Of a stretch of DNA of 13,263 bases, positions 7,965 to 13,263 are shown piece by piece. A model generated the notes under the pieces. The model worked only from the letters and a program-made list of their open reading frames with translations, made no database searches and had not been told where the DNA came from. The stretch lies in contig CAMLIZ010000130.1 of NCBI GenBank assembly GCA_946480245.1, forward strand, positions 1 to 13,263. The letters are read 5' to 3'. Numbering within the stretch: the first letter of the stretch is position 1; every line of letters begins with the position of its first letter. The stretch comes from an uncultured Pseudomonadota bacterium. Its GTDB lineage: Bacteria > Pseudomonadota > Gammaproteobacteria > Burkholderiales > Burkholderiaceae. Both the position numbers and the translations under genes were made by a program.

Positions 7965-10145
7965 ATGCTCCTCGCTCATCGCTTCCCCCACCCGCTGCCT
8001 CGCCTGCTGCGCGCAGCCTGCGTGCTGTCCCCCGTGCTGCTGTGGCCCGCGGCATGGGCGCAGTCGTCCGATGCGCCGCCCGATGCGCAGCCGCTGCCGG
8101 CGGTGGTGGTCACCGCCACGCGCACCGAGGCGTCGGCGTTCGACATCCCGGCCTCGATCGATCGCATCGACCGGAGCGTGATCGAGACCGGCCGTGCGCA
8201 GGTCAACATCTCCGACAGCCTGGGCGGCGTGCCGGGGCTGGTGGCGCGCGACCGGCAGAACTACGCCCAGGACGTGCAGATCTCGGTGCGCGGCTTCGGC
8301 GCGCGCTCCACCTTCGGCATTCGCGGCGTGCGCCTGTATGTGGATGGCATTCCGGCCACCTTCCCCGATGGGCAGGGGCAGATCTCCAACGTCGACCTCG
8401 GCTCGGCCGATCGCATCGAGGTGCTGCGCGGCCCGTTCTCGGCGCTGTACGGCAACTCGTCGGGCGGTGTGATCCAGGTGTTCACCGAGGACGGCGCGGC
8501 GCCTCCCCGGCTGAGCTTCAGCGTTGCGGCGGGCAGCAACGGCCTGCTGCGCGTGGGCACCAAACTGAGCGGCGCCACGAACGGGCTGGGCTATGTGTTG
8601 AGCGCCAGTCATTTCGAGACCGACGGCTGGCGCGAGCACAGCGCCGCGCGGCGCGACCTCGGCAACGCCAAGCTCACGCTGCACCCCGACGACGCCAGCA
8701 CGGTGACGCTGATCGCCAACAGCATGGCGCTGCCCGGTGTGCAGGACCCGCTGGGCCTGACGCGCGCGCAGTTCGATGCCGCACCGCGCAGCGTGGATGC
8801 GTCGGCATTGACCTTCGACACGCGCAAGCATGCCGATCAAACCCAGGGCGGCCTGATCTACGAGCGCCGCATCGATGCGGCCAACACCGCGCGCGTGCTG
8901 CTGTACACCGGCCACCGCAACACCGAGCAGTTCCAGTCCATTCCGGTGGCGCCGCAGGCCAACCCGCTGCACCCCGGCGGCGTGATCGAGCTGGCCAGCG
9001 ACTACCGCGGCGCCGACCTGCGCTGGACCACGCGCGCCACGCTCGCCGAGCGCCCGTTCACGCTGGTGGGCGGGCTCGCCTACGACACCTTGCAACAACA
9101 GCGCCGGGGCTACCAGAACTACGTGGGCACGCCGCCCGACGCAACTCCCGGCGTGCAGGGCGCCCTGCGGCGTGACCAGACCGACACCGCCGGCAACACC
9201 GACCCGTACGTGCAGGCGGTGGTGCAGCTGAGCCCGGCCTGGTCGGTGTCAGCCGGGGTGCGGCACAGCAGCGTGCGCATCGACTCGCAGGACCACTACA
9301 TCGTGGGCACCAACCTCGACGACAGCGGCGCCGCGCGCTACAGCGCCACGCTGCCGGTGCTGGCCACGATGCTGGCGCTGAGCAACCAGGTGCACGTGTA
9401 TGCGGCCGCGAGCCGCGGCTTTGAAACGCCGACGCTCAACGAGCTGGCCTACCGGCCGAACGGCGCCACGGGATTGAACTTCGACCTGCGCCCCGCGCGC
9501 AGCGACAACGTGGAGCTGGGCGTGAAGGCGCGCCCTGCCGGTGCAGGCGAGCTGAGCGCCGCCGTGTTTGCCACGCGCACCACCGACGAGATCGTGACGC
9601 TCACCAATCTCGGCGGCCGATCGACCTACCAGAACGCCGGCGCCACGCGGCGCACGGGCTTCGAACTCGCCTGGTCCACCCACCTGGCCAGGGATCTGCG
9701 CGCACAGGCCGCGTTCACCGCCATCGACGCGGTCTATGCCGACAGCTTCCTCACCTGCAACGGGAGCCCGTGCGCTGCGGCCAACCAGCAGGTGATTCCG
9801 GCCGGCAATCGCATCCCCGGCGTGCCGCGCACGGCATTGCAGGTGTCGCTGGCGTGGACGCCGACGCTGGGCTGGCGCGCCGGGGCCGAAGCCCGCGCAC
9901 TGAGCCACGTGCAGGTGAACGACGCCAACTCCGATGCTGCGCCCGGCTACGTGGTGGCCGGCGCCTACCTCGGGTATGCGGTCAGCGTCGGGTCATGGGA
10001 GTTGAGCAGCTACGCGCGTGCCGACAATCTGTTCGACCACCGGTATGCCGGCTCGGTGATCGTCAACGAAGGCAACGGCCGCTACTTCGAGCCCGCCGCC
10101 GGCCGCGCATGGTCGGCCGGGGTGTCGGGCACGCTGAGGTTCTGA
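7965..10145 (+). CDS. pqqU: TonB-dependent receptor of the PqqU/YncD family (PQQ uptake)
   Basis: A 726-residue outer-membrane receptor with a signal peptide of about 32 residues (ending AAWA), a TonB box near LPAVVVTATR (44-53), a plug to about residue 200, and a 22-strand-type barrel ending in the terminal Phe usual for outer-membrane proteins. Long stretches match E. coli YncD as I remember it: RQNYAQDVQISVRGFGARST, GIRGVRLYVDGIPAT, LRGPFSALYGN, SRGFETPTLNEL and, near the end, VGSVIVNEGNGRYFEP-like sequence (here AGSVIVNEGNGRYFEP). YncD was renamed PqqU after it was shown to import PQQ. The gene is divergent from a PQQ dehydrogenase operon, which fits cofactor scavenging. The ATG at 7965 is the only start giving a full signal peptide, yet no ribosome binding site precedes it and a sigma-54 promoter ends 12 nt upstream. 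Family assignment is strong; ligand specificity is inferred from homology. Confidence 0.9.
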   Translation: MLLAHRFPHPLPRLLRAACVLSPVLLWPAAWAQSSDAPPDAQPLPAVVVTATRTEASAFDIPASIDRIDRSVIETGRAQVNISDSLGGVPGLVARDRQNYAQDVQISVRGFGARSTFGIRGVRLYVDGIPATFPDGQGQISNVDLGSADRIEVLRGPFSALYGNSSGGVIQVFTEDGAAPPRLSFSVAAGSNGLLRVGTKLSGATNGLGYVLSASHFETDGWREHSAARRDLGNAKLTLHPDDASTVTLIANSMALPGVQDPLGLTRAQFDAAPRSVDASALTFDTRKHADQTQGGLIYERRIDAANTARVLLYTGHRNTEQFQSIPVAPQANPLHPGGVIELASDYRGADLRWTTRATLAERPFTLVGGLAYDTLQQQRRGYQNYVGTPPDATPGVQGALRRDQTDTAGNTDPYVQAVVQLSPAWSVSAGVRHSSVRIDSQDHYIVGTNLDDSGAARYSATLPVLATMLALSNQVHVYAAASRGFETPTLNELAYRPNGATGLNFDLRPARSDNVELGVKARPAGAGELSAAVFATRTTDEIVTLTNLGGRSTYQNAGATRRTGFELAWSTHLARDLRAQAAFTAIDAVYADSFLTCNGSPCAAANQQVIPAGNRIPGVPRTALQVSLAWTPTLGWRAGAEARALSHVQVNDANSDAAPGYVVAGAYLGYAVSVGSWELSSYARADNLFDHRYAGSVIVNEGNGRYFEPAAGRAWSAGVSGTLRF

Positions 10146-10283
10146 GGCCAGCCCGTGCCTCTGCGGCGGGCGCTGATACGCGCCGTTCACCGAGCGTTAC
10201 CCACCGATGGCACACCTGCGATCGAGCGGACACGCGCCGACCCTAACCTGCCCTCGTCCAATTCCTTTGCGCAGGAGCAGAGC

Positions 10284-10616
10284 GTGCCCTCACCCGTCAT
10301 CGAGCAGAAGTTCCACAACGAAGAAGCAGGGGCGCCCATCACCCATTGCTGGCCCCGGCCCGCGGGCAAAGCGCTCAGCATCGACCAGCGAATTGCCGCC
10401 ATGCGCAGCTTCCTCACGAGCGCCGGCCTTGATGCGAGCGACTTCGAGATCGAGCTGAAGCCGCAGTCGTGGCTCACCGGCATGCTGGGCATCGGCGACA
10501 GGTTCCTGGCCGTTCGCCGGCGCTCGTCGCGCCGCGAGCGGATTTATTCGGCGGAGCTCCATACGCCCTGGATGGCGGAGCTATTGAACGATCTGGAGCA
10601 CGGCGAATTCGCCTGA
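10284..10616 (+). CDS. Small uncharacterised cytoplasmic protein
   Basis: I do not recognise this 110-residue protein. It has no signal peptide, membrane segment or cysteine motif (a single Cys in ITHCWPRP). The N-terminal third is polar, residues about 30-50 look helical (IDQRIAAMRSFLTSAG), the middle contains an acidic then basic stretch (DFEIELKPQ, then RRRSSRRER), and the C-terminus is acidic (ELLNDLEHGEFA). I chose the GTG at 10284 because AGGAG lies six bases upstream. The frame stays open further upstream to an ATG at 10155, but that extension is low-complexity and lacks a ribosome binding site. Codon bias is like that of its neighbours, with GC-rich third positions, which supports it being real. 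It stands alone between pqqU and a convergent kinase gene, and nothing in the context reveals a function. Confidence 0.65.
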   Translation: MPSPVIEQKFHNEEAGAPITHCWPRPAGKALSIDQRIAAMRSFLTSAGLDASDFEIELKPQSWLTGMLGIGDRFLAVRRRSSRRERIYSAELHTPWMAELLNDLEHGEFA

Positions 10617-10620
10617 GCGG

Positions 10621-10638
10621 CGGCCCTGGGCCGGGCCG
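10621..10638. terminator. Weak hairpin between convergent genes
   Basis: A perfect 6-bp inverted repeat, CGGCCC and GGGCCG with a 6-nt loop, fills most of the 25-nt gap between two convergent stop codons. There is no T-tract on either strand, so it is at best a poor intrinsic terminator, and a GC-rich stem of this size can arise by chance here. Confidence 0.2.
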
Positions 10639-10641
10639 TGG

Positions 10642-12756
10642 CTAGCTCGTTCGCCGTGCGCCGAAGCGCGCCAGTGCAGCGCGCAGGTCCCGCAGGCGTG
10701 GTGGCTTGGCCATCACGAGATCGAAATGGCCGGCGCTGCTGGCGTCGGTGCTCAGCGCCTCGCCCCAGCCGCTCAGCAGGATCACCGGCGTGGCCGGCGA
10801 TGCCTGCTTGATGGCCCGCGCCACACCGTGGCCGTCGACCTCGGGCATGCCGAGGTCGGTGAACACCGCCTCGAAAGGCTGGCCCGCCGCCTGCCCGGCG
10901 AGAAAGGCGTCGATGCCGGGTGCCCCGCCTTGCGCGGGGGTCACCTGCTGGCCGGCCGCCTTGAGCATGGTGACCAGCGTCTCCAGCACCAGCGGGTCGT
11001 CGTCGATCACCAGCACGCGCAGCACCGGCGGCGGGGGTGAGGCTGCAGCGCGCGGCGTGGCGGGCTGCTGCGCCACCGGCGGAAAGCGCAGCGTGATGGT
11101 GGTGCCGGCGCCGGGCCGGCTATCGATCGACAGGTCGGCGCCATGCCGCTGGGCCATCGAGTGGACCATCGCCAGGCCCATGCCGGTGCCACGCTCGCCC
11201 TTGGTGGTGAACAGGGGATCGAGGCAGCGCTTCAGCGTGTCCTCGTCCATCCCGTTGCCGGTGTCCGACACGCACAGGTAAGCGCCGCCACGCGAGGCCG
11301 GTGCATGCGCGCCGTCGGTGGCCGTGATCCCCGTGGTCAGCTGCAGCCGGCCGCCCCGCGGCATGGCGTCGACTGCGTTGAGCACCAGGTTCAGCAGCGC
11401 CTCGCGGATTTCGCTCTCGGAGCCGAGCACGGAGGGCACCTCGCCCAGGCTCGTCTGCACCTCGATCTCGAGGCCCTGGCGCCGCGCCATGTCGGACCAG
11501 CGCGCCTGGCTGATCGAGACCACCTGCGGCACCAGCGCATTCAAGGACAAGGGCGCCATCGCCTGCTGCACATCGCGCGGCCGGTAGAACTCGCGCAGGC
11601 GCCCGGTGATCGCCGCCACGTCCTGCAGCGCCTGCACCAGCGTGGCAAGGCGCGACCGGCCGGCATCGCTCAGGTGCGCTTCCTCGGCCAGCAACTGCTC
11701 GCCGAAATGCAGGGCCGGCATCAGCAGGTTGCCGATGTCGTGCGCGACGCCGCTGGCCATCTCGCCCACCGCACGCATCCGCTCGTTGCGGATCGTGGCC
11801 TGCTGGCCGCGGTGCAGCTCGTCATAGGCGCAGCGCACCGACGCCAGCAACTCGGCCTGGTGCGTGGCCAGCGCCAGGTGCGCACTCAACTGGCCCAGGA
11901 ACTCGCAGTCACTGCTGCTGAAGGCGTGGCGCTGCGCGCGCGCCGCGATGAGCACGGCAAACACGCCCTGCTGCGAGCGCAGCGGCGCCAGCACCACCGA
12001 TTGCAGGCCGCCGCGTGCCAGGCGCGCCGCAAACGGCAGCGGCACGGCCGGCGTATCGGGCTCGTAGACCAGCGTGCCGTTCGCGCAGCGTGCCATGCCG
12101 TTGGGGTCGATCGGCAGGCCGCGGCCGCTCTCCTGCGCCAGCTCGGCGGCGAACGCCCCGCCGCGCACGCCGACGTGCGTGATGGCCACGGTGGTCCGGT
12201 CTCTCGACACGTGGCCGATGCACGCGCACGCCAACGGCATGCGCTCTTCGATCGAGCGCACCGCCACCTGGTAGATGCTGTCGATGTCCTGGTGCTCGCC
12301 GATCGCGCGCGTGATGTGGTCCAGCAGGTGCAGCCGGGCCAGCTGCGCCTGCATCCGCGCCTCGGCGTGCTTGCGCTCGGAGACGTCGCGCGCGATCTTC
12401 GAGGCGCCCACCACCTGCCCGTGCGCGTCGTAGACCGGCGAGATGGTGACGGACACGTCCACCCGCGTGCCGTCCTTGCGCAGGCGAACGGTCTCGAACG
12501 GCGGCACGCGCTCTCCGCGCGCGATGCGGGCCAGGATGCCGGGCTCTTCATCGAGCCGGTCGGCCGGAACGAGGATCGCGACCGGGCGCCCCAGGATCTC
12601 CTCGGCGGTGTAGCCGAACAGCCGCTCGGCCCCGGGATTCCAGCTGGTGACGATGCCCTGCAGCGTCTTGCCGACGATCGCGTCGTCAGACGACTCCACT
12701 ATGGCGGCCAGCCGCGAGGCAAGGTCGTCGGGGGCAGAGCGGAGCGGCGAATCCAT
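10642..12756 (-). CDS. Soluble hybrid sensor histidine kinase (PAS-GAF-HisKA-HATPase-receiver)
   Basis: A 704-residue cytoplasmic signalling protein without transmembrane segments. Residues about 12-130 form a PAS domain (SSDDAIVGKT, SWNPGAERLFGY, FETVRLRKDGTRVDV, ARDVSERKHAE). Residues about 140-305 form a GAF domain. The kinase core follows: the H-box GVAHDIGNLL with phosphoacceptor H339, the N-box LNLVLNAVDAM (N460), DTGNGMDE (498-505), FTTKGERGTGMGL (G2 box). After a Pro-rich linker, a receiver domain spans about 579-697 with acidic D585-D587, phosphoacceptor D634 (FTDLGMPE), S662 and K684. The C-terminal receiver suggests a phosphorelay or self-regulation, since no output domain is present. 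Signal and partner are unknown, and no response-regulator gene is adjacent. The ATG at 12756 places the PAS domain near the N-terminus; only a distant GAGG lies upstream. The frame extends to an ATG at 12939, but that part overlaps the divergent gene and looks like repeat sequence. Confidence 0.92.
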   Translation of the reverse strand: MDSPLRSAPDDLASRLAAIVESSDDAIVGKTLQGIVTSWNPGAERLFGYTAEEILGRPVAILVPADRLDEEPGILARIARGERVPPFETVRLRKDGTRVDVSVTISPVYDAHGQVVGASKIARDVSERKHAEARMQAQLARLHLLDHITRAIGEHQDIDSIYQVAVRSIEERMPLACACIGHVSRDRTTVAITHVGVRGGAFAAELAQESGRGLPIDPNGMARCANGTLVYEPDTPAVPLPFAARLARGGLQSVVLAPLRSQQGVFAVLIAARAQRHAFSSSDCEFLGQLSAHLALATHQAELLASVRCAYDELHRGQQATIRNERMRAVGEMASGVAHDIGNLLMPALHFGEQLLAEEAHLSDAGRSRLATLVQALQDVAAITGRLREFYRPRDVQQAMAPLSLNALVPQVVSISQARWSDMARRQGLEIEVQTSLGEVPSVLGSESEIREALLNLVLNAVDAMPRGGRLQLTTGITATDGAHAPASRGGAYLCVSDTGNGMDEDTLKRCLDPLFTTKGERGTGMGLAMVHSMAQRHGADLSIDSRPGAGTTITLRFPPVAQQPATPRAAASPPPPVLRVLVIDDDPLVLETLVTMLKAAGQQVTPAQGGAPGIDAFLAGQAAGQPFEAVFTDLGMPEVDGHGVARAIKQASPATPVILLSGWGEALSTDASSAGHFDLVMAKPPRLRDLRAALARFGARRTS

Positions 12757-12808
12757 GCAGGTCGAGCCTCGCAGGCTAGAAGCGGCACGCTGCACTGCCT
12801 TGGCATGA

Positions 12809-12865
12809 CCCTTCCGCCCGTGTGGCCCCCAACCCGGCCCTTCGTCGGGCAGGGGTGAGGAAGGG
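12809..12865. repeat. Long imperfect hairpin in divergent intergenic gap
   Basis: Outer arms CCCTTCC (12809-12815) and GGAAGGG (12859-12865) enclose a second stem, CCCC (12827-12830) with GGGG (12852-12855). A third stem, CCCG (12833-12836) with CGGG (12846-12849), closes around a 9-nt loop. The layout resembles REP-like palindromes dispersed in intergenic DNA, but only one copy is visible here. Confidence 0.4.
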
Positions 12866-12922
12866 CGCGCACGGGGAACCTGATTGAATGGCGCTTCGTC
12901 CATCTTCGGGAGAACGACTGTG

Positions 12923-13263
12923 ATGAGCAAGAACACCATCTGCCTCTGGTACGACGGCGCCGCGCTCGAAGCCGCGCAGTTCTACGCGGCCACCTTCCCT
13001 GACAGCGCCGTGAAGGCGGTGCACCACGCCCCCGGCGACTACCCTGCGGGCCAGCAGGGCAACGTGCTGACGGTGGAGTTCACCGTGATGGGCATCCCTT
13101 GCCTTGGCCTGAACGGCGGCCCGGCCATCCAGCACAACGAGGCCTTCTCGTTCCAGGTGGCCACGGACGACCAGGCCGAGACCGATCGCCTGTGGAACGC
13201 GATCGTGCGCAACGGCGGCCAGGAAAGCGCCTGCGGCTGGTGCAAGGACAAATGGGGCATCTC
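12923..13263 (+). CDS. PhnB-like VOC-superfamily protein, 3' end cut by window edge
   Basis: The first 113 residues of a small cytoplasmic protein of the VOC (glyoxalase/bleomycin-resistance) superfamily, in the PhnB-like group often labelled 3-demethylubiquinone-9 3-methyltransferase. The label is historical; methyltransferase activity is not established for the group. Typical features are FYAATFPDS (residues 20-28), the second-strand LTVEFTVMGIPCLGLNGGP, NEAFSFQV (72-79), ETDRLWNAIV and CGWCKDKWGI at the cut end; the last two normally lead into a short terminal SWQ motif. The ATG at 12923 is preceded by GGGAG ten bases upstream; an adjacent in-frame GTG at 12920 is an alternative start with better spacing. 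It is divergent from the histidine kinase gene. Its substrate is unknown. Confidence 0.9.
   Translation, partial: MSKNTICLWYDGAALEAAQFYAATFPDSAVKAVHHAPGDYPAGQQGNVLTVEFTVMGIPCLGLNGGPAIQHNEAFSFQVATDDQAETDRLWNAIVRNGGQESACGWCKDKWGI

Noticed and set aside
10146..10283. Possible terminator (GGCGC/GCGCC repeat) or sigma-54 site (TGGCACACCTGCG) after pqqU
   Set aside because: The hairpin is only 5 bp with no T-tract. The TGGCAC match lacks the -12 GC at the required 10-bp spacing.
12757..12939. Upstream extension of the histidine kinase to an ATG at 12939
   Set aside because: It would overlap the divergent VOC gene start and translate through the hairpin sequence as Pro/Gly-rich residues; the PAS domain starts normally from 12756.

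Overview
The window looks like chromosome from a GC-rich betaproteobacterium. I suspect Burkholderiales (Rubrivivax/Methylibium/Piscinibacter-like) from the very high G+C, codon use and protein families; there is no rRNA or other marker gene to prove it.

Positions 1 to about 7760 hold a compact minus-strand operon for periplasmic oxidation of alcohols by a PQQ enzyme. In transcription order it encodes an AcoD/ExaC-type aldehyde dehydrogenase, a PQQ alcohol dehydrogenase carrying the extra Asp typical of lanthanide-dependent enzymes, a fusion of a periplasmic binding protein (MxaJ/XoxJ-like) with a c-type cytochrome, a class I cytochrome c, a cytochrome b561, a YVTN beta-propeller protein, and a TonB-dependent receptor cut by the left edge. 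Gaps are 4-29 nt or the genes overlap, so they are almost certainly co-transcribed.

Positions 7692-7964 are the divergent control region. It contains two near-perfect sigma-54 (-24/-12) promoters facing outward, one for the operon and one for the plus-strand gene at 7965-10145. Between them is a 17-bp imperfect palindrome that could bind a shared activator. The plus-strand gene encodes a TonB-dependent receptor that matches my memory of E. coli YncD/PqqU, the PQQ importer, over long motifs. The locus therefore appears to couple capture of the PQQ cofactor (PqqU), possibly of a metal or other ligand (second receptor), with the enzyme that uses it and its electron-transfer chain, under one nitrogen-type sigma factor. 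No pqqABCDE genes are visible.

To the right lie a small uncharacterised protein gene (10284-10616), a convergent soluble PAS-GAF hybrid histidine kinase (10642-12756), a non-coding gap with a long imperfect hairpin, and the start of a PhnB-like VOC-superfamily gene (12923 to the edge). These three genes have no evident link to the PQQ locus. I saw no tRNA, rRNA, CRISPR array, insertion sequence or prophage gene.
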